A stretch of 64,000 nucleotides of DNA from Shimwellia blattae DSM 4481 = NBRC 105725 (GCF_000262305.1 NC_017910.1:558001-622000); one strand, 5' to 3'; shown: positions 1 through 9,552, numbered from the stretch's first letter. Numbers and translations are program-made. The notes: generated by a model from the sequence alone, not told the origin.

Positions 1-179
1 TGAGAATCATCCAGAAGATTGCATTGCGTGACTGATGATGCACACCGCGTTGCTTTTTCCACAGCGCCGTATGCCTCCGGCATAGCAATTTGGCGCAAAA
101 TATTATTAACTGACCAGCATTCTTCAATTAAGTTCGCCGCAATATGCATTCCCGATGTCCGGCGTTAAGTAAACGGCCT

Positions 180-1481
180 ATGTCACAAGAAATCGAATTA
201 AAATTTATCGTTGCCAGCAGCGCGCTGGACGCACTGCGCACCCGGTTAAACGGGCTGGAATCCCGCCACAGTGCTCCCCGTCAACTGGTGAATATCTACT
301 ACGAAACCGGCGACTTTTTACTGCGCCGTCACGATATGGGCCTGCGGGTACGCGGCGATAACGACCAGTATGAAATGACCATGAAAACCGCCGGCCACAC
401 GGTAGGCGGCCTGCACCAGCGCCCGGAATATAATATTGCGCTTGATACATCGGTGCTGGACCTGGCGCGTTTCCCGGCCGACATGTGGCCTGCCGGGCTG
501 GATCCCGACACGCTGGCGGCCAGTGTCGCGCCGCTGTTCAGCACTAACTTCTCCCGCGAGAAGTGGGTGGTTACTCAGGGTGAGAGCCGCATAGAGATTG
601 CCCTTGATCTGGGCGAGGTCAGCGCCGGTGAACTGCATGAACCCATCAGCGAGCTGGAGCTGGAAATCCTTGAGGGCAATACCCGGGATCTGCTGGCCCT
701 GGCCCGGCAACTGATCACGTTACCGGGGCTGCGCCAGGGAAGCCTGAGCAAAGCCGCCCGGGGCTACCACCTGGCCCGGGGCAATGAAGCGCGCCCGCTG
801 AAGGCACCAGGCATACTGCAGATGCCGGCAAAATCCACCGTAGAGCAGGGGCTGGACGGCGCACTGGAGCTGGCCCTGAGCCACTGGCAATACCACGAAG
901 AGCTGTGGGTGCGGGGCAACGGGCAGGCCAGAGGGCAGGTGCTGGCCGCGGTCGCCATGGTGCGCCATGTGCTGGCGCTGTTTGGCGGTATTATCCCGCG
1001 TAAGGCAAGTGCTCACTTACGTGATCAGCTTATGCAGTGCGAGGCGGCACTCCAGGCGGAAGACGCCGCACCGGAGCTGGTCTGGAGCCCGCTGTTTGGC
1101 AGCACCCGGCTGGCTATCACCGAATGGCTGGTTGAGCGCGGCTGGCTGGCCTTTGTGGATGATAAAGCGCGCCAGAAGCTCAGCGGCTCTTTTAAACGCT
1201 TCTCTGATATTCAGCTGTCACGCCATGCTGCAGAGCTGCGCCAGCCCTTTTTACACCCGGCGGATGATATCCACTACCAGCAGCAACAGGTGCGCCTGGC
1301 CCGGGAGCTGGATGCCATCCGGGTGCTGGCCGGGCACTATGATGAGCAGCAAACCCGCCCCTGGCTGGAGACCTGGGAACACCTGCGCCAGGCCATCGCG
1401 CAGGGCCAGTATGATGAAACCGAACACTGGCGGGTGGAAGCCCTTGCCCTGGCGCCGTTCTGGCTGCACAGCGGCAGATAA
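180..1481 (+). CDS. ygiF: Inorganic triphosphatase (CYTH-CHAD protein)
   Basis: Cytoplasmic enzyme that hydrolyses inorganic tripolyphosphate. The N-terminal CYTH domain (about residues 1-200) opens with the family's ExExK motif, seen as EIELKF at residues 4-9. The C-terminal half (about 220-433) is a CHAD domain, a histidine-rich helical domain that binds polyphosphate. The 433-residue product has the length of E. coli YgiF and closely similar sequence, including the end PFWLHSG. An upstream in-frame ATG at 144 exists, but the ATG at 180 gives the family N-terminus. glnE follows 41 bp after the stop, as in E. coli, so the two are probably co-transcribed. Confidence 0.95.
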   Translation: MSQEIELKFIVASSALDALRTRLNGLESRHSAPRQLVNIYYETGDFLLRRHDMGLRVRGDNDQYEMTMKTAGHTVGGLHQRPEYNIALDTSVLDLARFPADMWPAGLDPDTLAASVAPLFSTNFSREKWVVTQGESRIEIALDLGEVSAGELHEPISELELEILEGNTRDLLALARQLITLPGLRQGSLSKAARGYHLARGNEARPLKAPGILQMPAKSTVEQGLDGALELALSHWQYHEELWVRGNGQARGQVLAAVAMVRHVLALFGGIIPRKASAHLRDQLMQCEAALQAEDAAPELVWSPLFGSTRLAITEWLVERGWLAFVDDKARQKLSGSFKRFSDIQLSRHAAELRQPFLHPADDIHYQQQQVRLARELDAIRVLAGHYDEQQTRPWLETWEHLRQAIAQGQYDETEHWRVEALALAPFWLHSGR

Positions 1482-1522
1482 TCATGCCCGGGCACCGGGC
1501 GCTAACCGAGGGAAACGATCCA

Positions 1523-4360
1523 ATGCTGTCACGCTCTGCGCTTTTACAACAACAGGAGCAGGTGGCCATCTCCCGCCTGCCGGAAGAGGCCTCCACCGCC
1601 CTGAGTGACGACGCCCGCGCGGTGCTGGCGTTCAGCGACTTTGTGGCAGACAGCGTACCGGCAGATCCGGCGGGCTGGCAGGCGCTGCTGGCACAACCCC
1701 CACAGGCGCAGGAGTGGCAGCACTACGGGCAGTGGCTGGACCAGGAACTGGCACCGGTCACCGATGAAGCCGGGCTGATGCAGGTACTGCGCCAGTTCCG
1801 GCGGCGGGTGATGGTGCGCATCGCCTGGGCCCAGACCCTGGATCTGCTGCCCCTGACCGAAACCCTGCAACAGCTGAGCGTGCTGGCGGAAATCCTGATT
1901 GTCCGCGCCCGGGACTGGCTGTACAGCGCCTGCTGCCGTGAATGGGGCACCCCCTGCAACGCACAGGGGGTCGCGCAACCGCTGATGATCCTCGGTATGG
2001 GCAAGCTGGGGGGCGGGGAGCTTAACTTCTCTTCGGATATCGATCTTATCTTCACCTGGCCGGAAAACGGCACCACCCGGGGCGGTCGCCGGGAGCTGGA
2101 TAACGCGCAGTTTTTTACCCGCCTGGGTCAGCGGTTAATCAAAGTGCTGGATCAGCCCACCCGGGACGGTTTTGTCTACCGGGTAGATATGCGCCTGCGG
2201 CCATTCGGTGATGGCGGCCCGCTGGTAATGAGCTACGCCGCACTGGAAGATTACTACCAGGACCAGGGGCGTGACTGGGAGCGCTACGCCATGGTGAAAG
2301 CGCGCATCATGGGGGATAACAACGACCCCTGGTGCCAGGAGCTGCACAGTATGCTGCGGCCCTTTGTGTTCCGCCGCTATATTGATTTCAGCGTGATCCA
2401 GTCCCTGCGCAACATGAAGGGGATGATTGCCCGGGAAGTGCGCCGCCGGGGGCTGACCAATAATATCAAGCTGGGGGCCGGGGGGATCCGCGAGGCGGAG
2501 TTTATCGTCCAGGTATTCCAGCTGATCCGCGGCGGCCGGGAGCCACAGCTACAGACCCGGGGCTGGCTGGAGACCCTGGAAACGCTCGCCAGCCTGCATC
2601 TGCTTGCCCCGGACGACATTACCCGGCTGCGCGCCGCCTGGTGCTACCTGCGCCGCCTGGAGAACCTGCTTCAGAGCATTGGTGATGAACAGACCCAGAC
2701 CTTACCTGATGACGCACTCAACCAGGCCCGCCTGGCCTGGGCGATGGGGGAGGAAGCATGGCCTGCGCTGCAGGCCACCCTGGCGCAGCATATGCAGGCG
2801 GTACGGCGTATTTTTGATGAGCTGATCGGCGATGATGAGCAGGACAGCAGCGCCGAAAACAGCGACGAAGGCTGGCGCGAACTGTGGACGGATACCTTTG
2901 AAGAGGGCGACTCTGCGGCGGTACTGAGCCACTTCTCACCGCCGGATCGCCAGCGGCTGCTGGATACCCTGGCCGATTTTCGCCGTGACGTGGAAAAGCG
3001 CACCATCGGCCCCCGGGGGCGCCAGGTTCTGGATCAACTGATGCCGCGCCTGCTCAGTGAGATATGCCAGCGGGAGGATGCGCAGGTGATCCTCGGGCGT
3101 CTGGTGGTCTTGCTGGTGGGGATCGTCTCCCGCACGACCTATCTGGAGCTGCTGGTGGAGTTTCCCGGCGCGCTCAAACACCTGATCCGGCTGTGTGCCG
3201 CCTCACCGATGGTGGCCGGGCAGCTGGCGCGCTACCCGCTGCTGCTGGATGAGCTACTGGATCCGGCCACCCTGTATCAGCCCACCGCCACCGATGCCTA
3301 CCGGGATGAGCTGCGCCAGTACCTGCTGCGGGTGCCGGACGACGATGAAGAAGAGCAGCTTGAAGCGCTGCGCCAGTTTAAACAGGCGCAACTGCTGCGC
3401 ATTGCTGCGGCGGATATTGCCGCCACGCTACCGGTGATGAAGGTCAGCGATCACCTGACCTGGCTTGCGGAGGCGATGATCGATGCGGTGGTGCATCAGG
3501 CCTGGGGCCATATGGTGGCCCGCTACGGCCAGCCTGCCCACCTGCATGACCGGGAAGGGCGCGGCTTTGCGGTTGTGGGTTACGGCAAGCTGGGGGGCTG
3601 GGAGCTGGGCTACAGCTCGGATCTTGATCTGGTGTTTCTGCACGACTGCCCGGCAGAGGTCATGACAGACGGCCCGCGCGAAATAGACGGCCGCCAGTTC
3701 TATCTGCGGCTGGCCCAGCGCATTATGCACCTGTTCAGTACCCGGACCGCCTCCGGCATTTTGTATGAGGTGGACGCCCGGTTACGCCCCTCCGGGGCCG
3801 CCGGGATGCTGGTCACCACGATCGATGCCTTTGCCGATTACCAGCAAAACGAGGCCTGGACCTGGGAGCACCAGGCCCTGGTACGCGCCCGGGTGGTGTA
3901 TGGCGATCCGGGCACACGCCAGCGGTTTGATGCCATCCGCCAGCATATCCTCTGCCTGCCGGTGGAGGGGGAAAAACTGCAAACCGAGGTGCGCGAAATG
4001 CGCGAGAAAATGCGCGCCCACCTCGGCAATAAGCACAAAGATCGCTTTGATATTAAAGCCGATGAAGGCGGGATCACCGATATTGAGTTTATTACCCAGT
4101 ATCTGGTGCTGCGCTATGCCCATCAGTCGCCGGCGCTCACGCGCTGGTCTGATAATGTGCGCATTCTGGAGCTGCTGGCCCGGAACAATATCATGGGGGA
4201 TGACGAGGCCCGGGCCCTGACCCATGCCTACGTGACCCTGCGTGATGCGCTGCACCATCTGGCGCTCCAGGAGCTGCCCGGCCATGTGGCGCCGGAGGCG
4301 TTCGCTGAAGAGCGCGAGCAGGTCAGGCGCAGCTGGCAGGCCTGGCTGGCCCCGCAGTGA
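1523..4360 (+). CDS. glnE: Bifunctional glutamine synthetase adenylyltransferase/deadenylylase
   Basis: Adjusts glutamine synthetase activity by attaching AMP to, or removing it from, GlnA in response to PII and glutamine. Two nucleotidyltransferase domains are visible. The N-terminal one has GKLGGGELNFSSDIDLIF near residue 157 (deadenylylating half) and the C-terminal one has GKLGGWELGYSSDLDLVF near 689 (adenylylating half). Each carries the DxD metal site. The 945-residue length matches E. coli GlnE (946). The reading frame opens earlier, at 1484, but the ATG at 1523, preceded by GAGGG, gives the expected protein. hldE follows 80 bp downstream on the same strand. Confidence 0.97.
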   Translation: MLSRSALLQQQEQVAISRLPEEASTALSDDARAVLAFSDFVADSVPADPAGWQALLAQPPQAQEWQHYGQWLDQELAPVTDEAGLMQVLRQFRRRVMVRIAWAQTLDLLPLTETLQQLSVLAEILIVRARDWLYSACCREWGTPCNAQGVAQPLMILGMGKLGGGELNFSSDIDLIFTWPENGTTRGGRRELDNAQFFTRLGQRLIKVLDQPTRDGFVYRVDMRLRPFGDGGPLVMSYAALEDYYQDQGRDWERYAMVKARIMGDNNDPWCQELHSMLRPFVFRRYIDFSVIQSLRNMKGMIAREVRRRGLTNNIKLGAGGIREAEFIVQVFQLIRGGREPQLQTRGWLETLETLASLHLLAPDDITRLRAAWCYLRRLENLLQSIGDEQTQTLPDDALNQARLAWAMGEEAWPALQATLAQHMQAVRRIFDELIGDDEQDSSAENSDEGWRELWTDTFEEGDSAAVLSHFSPPDRQRLLDTLADFRRDVEKRTIGPRGRQVLDQLMPRLLSEICQREDAQVILGRLVVLLVGIVSRTTYLELLVEFPGALKHLIRLCAASPMVAGQLARYPLLLDELLDPATLYQPTATDAYRDELRQYLLRVPDDDEEEQLEALRQFKQAQLLRIAAADIAATLPVMKVSDHLTWLAEAMIDAVVHQAWGHMVARYGQPAHLHDREGRGFAVVGYGKLGGWELGYSSDLDLVFLHDCPAEVMTDGPREIDGRQFYLRLAQRIMHLFSTRTASGILYEVDARLRPSGAAGMLVTTIDAFADYQQNEAWTWEHQALVRARVVYGDPGTRQRFDAIRQHILCLPVEGEKLQTEVREMREKMRAHLGNKHKDRFDIKADEGGITDIEFITQYLVLRYAHQSPALTRWSDNVRILELLARNNIMGDDEARALTHAYVTLRDALHHLALQELPGHVAPEAFAEEREQVRRSWQAWLAPQ

Positions 4361-4440
4361 GCGGCCAGGCGCGACGCGCGATAACGGCATTTTATGCTAT
4401 TATCCGGCAAATTTTTTAGTTTCTCTCTGGAGAGTCAGGA

Positions 4441-5877
4441 ATGAAAGTAACGCTGCCCGAGTACAGCCGCGCTGGCGTCATGGTGGTTGGTGATGTGATG
4501 CTTGACCGCTACTGGTACGGCCCGACCAGCCGCATCTCCCCGGAAGCCCCGGTGCCGGTCGTGAAGGTGGAAAATATCGAAGAACGCCCCGGCGGCGCGG
4601 CGAACGTCGCCATGAATATTGCCTCTCTGGGGGCCACCTCGCGCCTGGTGGGGCTGACCGGTATTGATGATGCGGCCCGTGCCCTGAGCAGCGCACTGAC
4701 CGGGGTGAATGTGAAATGTGATTTCGTTTCGCTGCCCACCCATCCGACCATTACCAAGCTGCGGGTCCTGTCCCGCAACCAGCAGCTGATCCGCCTGGAT
4801 TTTGAAGAAGGGTTTGACGGGGTGGATCCGCAGCCGCTGCATGAGCGTATCAGCCAGGCGCTGCCCGGTGTCGGGGCGCTGGTGTTGTCGGACTACGCCA
4901 AAGGGGCGCTGGCGACCGTGCAGCAGATGATTGCCCTGGCGCGCAATGCCGGTGTCCCGGTACTTATCGACCCGAAGGGAACGGATTTTGAGCGCTACCG
5001 GGGGGCCACCCTGCTGACGCCAAACCTCTCGGAGTTTGAGGCGGTTGTCGGCAAGTGTAAAACCGAAGCGCAACTGGTGGAGCGCGGCATGCAGCTGGTG
5101 GCGGATTTTGAACTGTCTGCGCTGCTGGTGACCCGTTCAGAGCAGGGGATGACCCTGCTGCAGCCGGGCAAAGCGCCGCTGCACCTGCCAACACAGGCGC
5201 AGGAAGTGTATGACGTCACCGGTGCCGGTGATACGGTTATCGGGGTGCTGGCGGCCACGCTTGCGGCGGGAAACAGCCTCGAAGAAGCCTGCTTCTTTGC
5301 CAATGCGGCAGCCGGTGTGGTGGTGGGTAAACTGGGAACCTCGGTGGTGACCCCGGTAGAGCTGGAAAACGCCGTGCGCGGCCGGGCAGATACCGGCTTT
5401 GGTGTCATGAGCGAAGACGAGCTGAAAACTGCCGTGGCGGCGGCCCGCAAACGGGGCGAAAAGGTGGTGATGACCAATGGCGTGTTCGATATTCTCCACG
5501 CGGGCCACGTTTCGTATCTGGCTAATGCCCGGCGCCTTGGCGATCGTCTGATTGTGGCGGTCAACAGCGATGCCTCAACCCGGCGGCTGAAGGGCGCTAC
5601 CCGCCCGGTGAACCCGCAGGACCAGCGGATGATCGTGCTGGCAGCGCTGGAGTCTGTGGACTGGGTTGTGCAGTTTGATGAGGACACCCCCCAGCGGCTG
5701 ATCGGCGAAATTCTGCCGGATCTGCTGGTGAAAGGGGGCGACTATAAACCGGAAGAGATCGCCGGTAGTCAGGAAGTGTGGGCCAATGGCGGTGACGTGA
5801 TGGTGCTCAACTTCGAAGACGGCTGCTCGACAACCAATATTATCCGCCGTATCCAGAAATCATCGGATAATCAGTAA
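4441..5877 (+). CDS. hldE: Bifunctional heptose-7-phosphate kinase / heptose-1-phosphate adenylyltransferase
   Basis: Makes ADP-heptose for the LPS inner core. The N-terminal ribokinase-type domain (about 1-320) has GGAANVAMN and the catalytic DVTGAGDT motif. The C-terminal cytidylyltransferase-like domain (about 345-478) carries the HxGH nucleotide-binding motif in FDILHAGHVSYL near residue 353. At 478 residues it matches E. coli HldE (477). ATG at 4441 follows GGAGAGTCAGGA, a good ribosome site. A strong terminator lies 40 bp past the stop. The gene order glnE-hldE is as in E. coli, but the genes that separate hldE from glgS there are absent here. Confidence 0.97.
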   Translation: MKVTLPEYSRAGVMVVGDVMLDRYWYGPTSRISPEAPVPVVKVENIEERPGGAANVAMNIASLGATSRLVGLTGIDDAARALSSALTGVNVKCDFVSLPTHPTITKLRVLSRNQQLIRLDFEEGFDGVDPQPLHERISQALPGVGALVLSDYAKGALATVQQMIALARNAGVPVLIDPKGTDFERYRGATLLTPNLSEFEAVVGKCKTEAQLVERGMQLVADFELSALLVTRSEQGMTLLQPGKAPLHLPTQAQEVYDVTGAGDTVIGVLAATLAAGNSLEEACFFANAAAGVVVGKLGTSVVTPVELENAVRGRADTGFGVMSEDELKTAVAAARKRGEKVVMTNGVFDILHAGHVSYLANARRLGDRLIVAVNSDASTRRLKGATRPVNPQDQRMIVLAALESVDWVVQFDEDTPQRLIGEILPDLLVKGGDYKPEEIAGSQEVWANGGDVMVLNFEDGCSTTNIIRRIQKSSDNQ

Positions 5878-5917
5878 GCCGGCAACCGGCCGCTGATCTT
5901 TTCTTAAGACTGTTACC

Positions 5918-5957
5918 ATCCCCCTGCCAGACGCGCGCTGGCCGGGGGATTTTTTTT
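5918..5957 (+). terminator. Rho-independent terminator of hldE
   Basis: A GC-rich stem (CCCCCTGCCAG pairing with CTGGCCGGGGG) around an ACGCGCG loop is followed directly by eight T residues. It closes the ygiF-glnE-hldE block. Confidence 0.85.
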
Positions 5958-6114
5958 CCCGGTGTGTAACTCGTACTTTTTATGATTTCGCGCAATAGCC
6001 TTGCGGAAATTGTGCATTTTATGTTCAGGGTGCGGTGCAAAAATCTGTCATTACTATAGGTAGTAAAAAAAACCAATGGACAGTCAGGAATCGATACGCT
6101 GAAGGAGTAGGCCC

Positions 6115-6324
6115 GTGAACAATAATGCACTGTATTCGTTAGAGAATTTTGATTTTCTTGCCCGTACCTTTGCCCGGATGCACAACCAGGGGCGCAGGGT
6201 GGATATTAACGCGGTAACCGGCAATATGGATGAGGCGCACCGCCAGTGGTTTTGCAAGCGCTATGCGCTTTACTGCAGAAAGGAAGCCACGGTGAAATCC
6301 GTAGCCCTGGAAGCCGGGCATTAA
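6115..6324 (+). CDS. glgS: Surface composition/glycogen regulator GlgS (ScoR)
   Basis: Small cytoplasmic regulator first linked to glycogen accumulation and later to control of motility and biofilm in E. coli. The 69-residue product keeps the family core LxNFDFLARxFARMH and INAVTGNMDEAHRQWFCKRYA, matching the 66-residue E. coli protein; only the C-terminal 15 residues differ. Start is GTG at 6115, placed by the strong GAAGGAG ribosome site at 6101-6107. It converges with ubiK, with a shared terminator between them. Confidence 0.92.
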   Translation: MNNNALYSLENFDFLARTFARMHNQGRRVDINAVTGNMDEAHRQWFCKRYALYCRKEATVKSVALEAGH

Positions 6325-6342
6325 TTTCCCGACGCTAACCCG

Positions 6343-6374
6343 TAGCGGGCCGCAGAGCAGGCCCGCTATGTTTT
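6343..6374. terminator. Bidirectional terminator between glgS and ubiK
   Basis: Inverted repeat TAGCGGGCC / GGCCCGCTA with an 8-nt loop followed by TGTTTTTG. It sits in the gap between two convergent genes. Confidence 0.7.
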
Positions 6375-6376
6375 TG

Positions 6377-6658
6377 TCAGTCCTGGGCTTCGATAGACGG
6401 GTTCTCCGTCCCCGGGTTCTGGCGCTCTTCCAGAGCGGCAATACGCTGCTCCAGCACGGCCAGCTTTTCCCGGGTGCGCAGCAGCACCTGGGTCTGAACA
6501 TCAAACTCTTCGCGGCTTACCAGATCCAGGCGTGATAACTGGGACTGTAAAATCTGGCGGATTTTTTTCTCAACATCCTCACCGAATTCGCGGATCCCTT
6601 TGGGCATGGACTCGTGTACCTGGCGGGCGATGCTTTCAATTTTCTTCGGGTCAATCAT
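6377..6658 (-). CDS. ubiK: Ubiquinone biosynthesis accessory factor UbiK
   Basis: Membrane-associated accessory factor that supports aerobic coenzyme Q synthesis with UbiJ (formerly YqiC, BMFP family). The 93 residues open with MIDPKKIESIARQVHESMPKG, almost identical to E. coli. A predicted C-terminal coiled coil (REKLAVLEQRIAALEERQ, about 62-80) is the trimerisation segment of this family. The final residues after the coil are shorter than and different from E. coli. The gene is divergent from ribB. Confidence 0.95.
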   Translation of the reverse strand: MIDPKKIESIARQVHESMPKGIREFGEDVEKKIRQILQSQLSRLDLVSREEFDVQTQVLLRTREKLAVLEQRIAALEERQNPGTENPSIEAQD

Positions 6659-6742
6659 ATGGGGTTCTCTGTGCGGTAAAGGACTGGCGCCATTGTAATG
6701 CCTGCGCTGCCGGCGGCAAACCGGAAATCGTGAACGATGTCG

Positions 6743-6771
6743 TTGCCGACACTAATCAATAAGGTTATAGT
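6743..6771 (+). promoter_or_regulatory. Sigma-70 promoter of the ribB leader
   Basis: A -35 box TTGCCG (6743-6748), a 17-bp spacer and a -10 box TATAGT (6766-6771) lie just upstream of the FMN riboswitch, so transcription would begin about 6778 and include the whole aptamer. Confidence 0.65.
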
Positions 6772-6782
6772 TGTCCTGTTTA

Positions 6783-6927
6783 TTCTCAGGGCGGGGTGAA
6801 ACTCCCCACCGGCGGTAAATCAGCCATGGCGCTGAAAGCCCGCGAGCGCTCCGGAGTGATGTCCGGAGGTCAGCAGATCCGGTGTAATTCCGGGGCCGAC
6901 GGTCATAGTCCGGATGGGAGAGAGTAA
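6783..6927 (+). ncRNA. FMN riboswitch (RFN element; SroG in E. coli)
   Basis: Ligand-binding leader of ribB that lowers RibB synthesis when FMN is plentiful. The conserved RFN blocks are all present in order: CTCAGGGCGGGGTGAAACTC near 6784, CCCACCGGCGGTAAAT, GCCCGCGAGCG, the variable GTCCGGAGG hairpin, GGTGTAATTCCGGGGCCGACGG and the closing GGATGGGAGAGAGTAA. The aptamer ends about 105 nt before the ribB ATG. No poly-T terminator follows, so control by exposing or hiding the ribosome site is more likely than simple termination. Confidence 0.95.
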
Positions 6928-7032
6928 CTCTGTTGGGTTAAGGCCCACTCACGTTATGATTTAGCCGTTTTACGGCACTCCTAAGACTGCCCTGGTTCTG
7001 GTAATCCATAATATTAATGAGGTTTTTTTACC

Positions 7033-7686
7033 ATGAATCAGACGCTACTTTCCGCTTACGGTACGCCTTTCGAACGCGTTGAAAACGCATTAAAAGCTCT
7101 GCGCGAAGGCCGCGGCGCTATGGTGCTGGACGACGAAAATCGTGAAAACGAAGGGGATATGATTTTCCCCGCAGAGAACATGACTGTGGAGCAAATGGCA
7201 CTGACCATTCGCCACGGTAGCGGCATTGTCTGCCTGTGCATTACGGAAGAACGCCGTAAGCAGCTGGATCTGCCGATGATGGTTGAAAACAACACCAGCG
7301 CCTTTGGCACCGGTTTTACTGTGACCATTGAAGCGGCCCACGGGGTCACAACCGGGGTATCGGCGGCAGACCGCCTGACCACGGTACGCGCGGCCATTGC
7401 GGATAACGCCACTCCGGCTGATCTGCACCGCCCGGGGCACGTGTTCCCGCTGCGCGCCCAGCCTGGCGGCGTGCTGACCCGCGGCGGCCACACGGAAGCG
7501 ACCATTGATCTGGTTACCCTGGCGGGCTTCCGCCCTGCCGGTGTGCTGTGTGAGCTGACCAACGACGACGGCACCATGGCCCGTGCACCGCAGTGCATTG
7601 AGTTTGCCCGCCAGCACAATATGGCCGTGGTCACCATTGAAGATTTGCGCGAATACCGCCTGGCCCACGAACGTAAAGCCAGCTGA
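7033..7686 (+). CDS. ribB: 3,4-dihydroxy-2-butanone-4-phosphate synthase
   Basis: Converts ribulose 5-phosphate to 3,4-dihydroxy-2-butanone 4-phosphate plus formate, the four-carbon precursor in riboflavin synthesis. At 217 residues it equals E. coli RibB and keeps the metal-binding acidic loop DDENRENEGDMIF (about 33-45) and RPGHVFPL. It is the single-domain form, without a fused RibA domain. The FMN riboswitch lies directly upstream and a strong terminator downstream, so it forms a one-gene unit. Confidence 0.98.
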   Translation: MNQTLLSAYGTPFERVENALKALREGRGAMVLDDENRENEGDMIFPAENMTVEQMALTIRHGSGIVCLCITEERRKQLDLPMMVENNTSAFGTGFTVTIEAAHGVTTGVSAADRLTTVRAAIADNATPADLHRPGHVFPLRAQPGGVLTRGGHTEATIDLVTLAGFRPAGVLCELTNDDGTMARAPQCIEFARQHNMAVVTIEDLREYRLAHERKAS

Positions 7687-7718
7687 CAGCGCGCCTTGCG
7701 CTGAAAACAGATAAAAAA

Positions 7719-7746
7719 ACGGGCCACACGCGGGCCCGTTTTTTTT
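7719..7746 (+). terminator. Terminator of ribB
   Basis: ACGGGCC / GGCCCGT stem followed by eight T residues, and preceded by seven A residues on the left, so it may also end zupT transcription from the opposite strand. Confidence 0.85.
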
Positions 7747-7757
7747 GTCTGTGTTAT

Positions 7758-8525
7758 TTAGCCCAGCCCGCTGCTTTGCAGAAGCGACAGGCTCAGCCCC
7801 ATCACCGCCATGCCGCACAGCACCCCGTGGCTTGGGTTATTGTGCGGATCTATCTCTCTTGCCATTGGCATCAGCTCATCAACCGACAGGGCAACCATTA
7901 TCCCGGCCACTGCCGCCATAATGGCCGCCATCATCACCGGGGAGATAACGCTGCCCAGAATCAGCCACGCCAGTACCCCTCCGGCTATCTCCGCCAGGCC
8001 GGACAACCCCGCCCAGCAGACGGCCCTGGTGCGCGAGCCGCTGGCGGCATACACCGGCCCGGCCACCGCCAGCCCTTCGGGAATATTGTGCAGGGCGACG
8101 GCCAGGGCAATCCCCGTGCCCAGTTCAAGATCACTGCTGGCGGTCACAAAGGTGGCGATCCCTTCCGGGAAATTATGCAGGCTGATGCCGAGAGTCAGCA
8201 GCAGCGCGGTGCGCCGCAGATTACGCGGCTGCAGTTTGCCGCAGGTTAAATCCTGCGGATGGGTATGGGGCAGACAGCGGTCGAGGGCGAAATACCCCAG
8301 CAGACCGGCCAGAAACATACCGTAGCCCAGCACCGGTTTCATACCGGCGGTATCCAGGGCGGCGGGCAGCATCTCCATCAGGGAAATCAGCAGCATAATA
8401 CCGGCGGCAAAGCCGATGGAAAATGCCAGCACCCGGTTTGAGGGTTTCTGGCCTATGATCACCAGAAGCGCACCGATAAAGGTGGTGCTCCCTGCCAGCA
8501 GGGTCAGAATTAGCGGCAGCGACAT
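7758..8525 (-). CDS. zupT: Zinc/divalent metal transporter ZupT (ZIP family)
   Basis: Inner-membrane importer for zinc and, in E. coli, iron, manganese and cobalt. The 255-residue protein has eight hydrophobic segments and the two ZIP metal-site motifs HNFPEG and HNIPEG in the central helices. Ends of the protein match E. coli ZupT (257). A histidine-containing loop (PHTHPQD) lies between helices 3 and 4. It converges with ribB and is divergent from ygiD. Confidence 0.96.
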   Translation of the reverse strand: MSLPLILTLLAGSTTFIGALLVIIGQKPSNRVLAFSIGFAAGIMLLISLMEMLPAALDTAGMKPVLGYGMFLAGLLGYFALDRCLPHTHPQDLTCGKLQPRNLRRTALLLTLGISLHNFPEGIATFVTASSDLELGTGIALAVALHNIPEGLAVAGPVYAASGSRTRAVCWAGLSGLAEIAGGVLAWLILGSVISPVMMAAIMAAVAGIMVALSVDELMPMAREIDPHNNPSHGVLCGMAVMGLSLSLLQSSGLG

Positions 8526-8708
8526 ACTCCCTCCTTGCGTATTGTCTGTGTTCTGTTACCGGCTCCGGGTAACGTTCAGGGCTTACAGTATGGCGTACTG
8601 TGTTCAAATTTTCTGACAATGATCATCATGGTTATCCGGGTTTATCTGAACAGAAAACCGCGTACTCTGATGTAAATCAACCATATCATTTTGGTTAAGG
8701 AAAAGCAT

Positions 8709-9497
8709 ATGACCGCACGCATGCCCGCACTATTTCTCGGCCACGGTAGTCCAATGAACGTACTGGAAGATAACCCGTTTACCCGGCTCTGGCAGCATCT
8801 GGGTGCGTCACTGCCGCGCCCGCGTGCGATCCTTGCCATCTCGGCCCACTGGTATACCCGGGGAACCGCGGTGACCGCCATGGAAACCCCGCCGACCATC
8901 CATGATTTTGGCGGTTTTCCCCAGGCCCTGTTTGATATTCAGTACCCGGCCCCCGGATCACCTGAACTGGCCCGGCGGGCCGCGGAGCTGCTGGCCCCTG
9001 TACCGGTCATTCGCGAGCAGGAGTCCTGGGGGTTTGACCACGGCTCCTGGGGGGTCATTATTAAAATGTATCCGCAGGCGGATATCCCGATGGTGCAGCT
9101 GAGCATTGATTCCACCAAACCGCCGGAGTGGCACCTGGCCATGGGGCGCAAACTGGCGCAACTGCGGGATGAGGGGGTACTGATCATCGCCAGCGGCAAC
9201 GTGGTGCATAACCTGCGTGCCGCCCGCTGGCATGGTGAGGGCGAGCCTTATCCCTGGGCAGAGGCGTTTAACGACTACGTGAAAGCGAATCTGGCCTGGC
9301 AGTGCCCGGATGAGCAGCACCCGCTGGCCCGTTACCTGGAGCACCCGGGCGGGGCGCTGGCTAACCCGACACCAGAGCATTTCCTGCCGCTGCTCTATGC
9401 CCTGGGCACCTGGGATGGTCAGGAGCCGCTGGAGATAGCAGGCGAAGGGATGCAGATGGCATCGATCAGTATGCTGTCGGTACAGGTCGGGGCATAA
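8709..9497 (+). CDS. ygiD: 4,5-DOPA-extradiol-dioxygenase-like protein
   Basis: LigB-type extradiol dioxygenase family protein; the E. coli homologue is active on L-DOPA in vitro, physiological role unsettled. The 262 residues open with RMPALFLGHGSPMN, where the His is a family metal ligand; further His residues occur in SAHWYTRG, GFDHGSWG and GNVVHNLR. A TTG at 8691 extends the frame, but the ATG at 8709 is preceded by TAAGGA and matches the E. coli start. It is unrelated in fold to the VOC-type extradiol dioxygenase in the accessory cluster of this window. Confidence 0.93.
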   Translation: MTARMPALFLGHGSPMNVLEDNPFTRLWQHLGASLPRPRAILAISAHWYTRGTAVTAMETPPTIHDFGGFPQALFDIQYPAPGSPELARRAAELLAPVPVIREQESWGFDHGSWGVIIKMYPQADIPMVQLSIDSTKPPEWHLAMGRKLAQLRDEGVLIIASGNVVHNLRAARWHGEGEPYPWAEAFNDYVKANLAWQCPDEQHPLARYLEHPGGALANPTPEHFLPLLYALGTWDGQEPLEIAGEGMQMASISMLSVQVGA

Positions 9498-9509
9498 CCG
9501 GCACAAAAT

Positions 9510-9535
9510 ATAAAGGCGCCATCAGGCGCCTTTAT
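9510..9535. terminator. Bidirectional terminator between ygiD and ygiC
   Basis: Perfect inverted repeat ATAAAGGCGCC / GGCGCCTTTAT with a short ATCA loop in the gap between the two convergent genes. Confidence 0.75.
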
Positions 9536-9552
9536 CGTCTCAGTGTGCGGAG

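Noticed and set aside
1..179. Possible gene end or element at the left edge
   Set aside because: Only a small inverted repeat (ATGCCTCCGGCAT) is visible; it is most likely the ygiF promoter region.
4435..5073. 212-codon minus-strand frame inside hldE
   Set aside because: Antisense shadow of hldE; no independent support.
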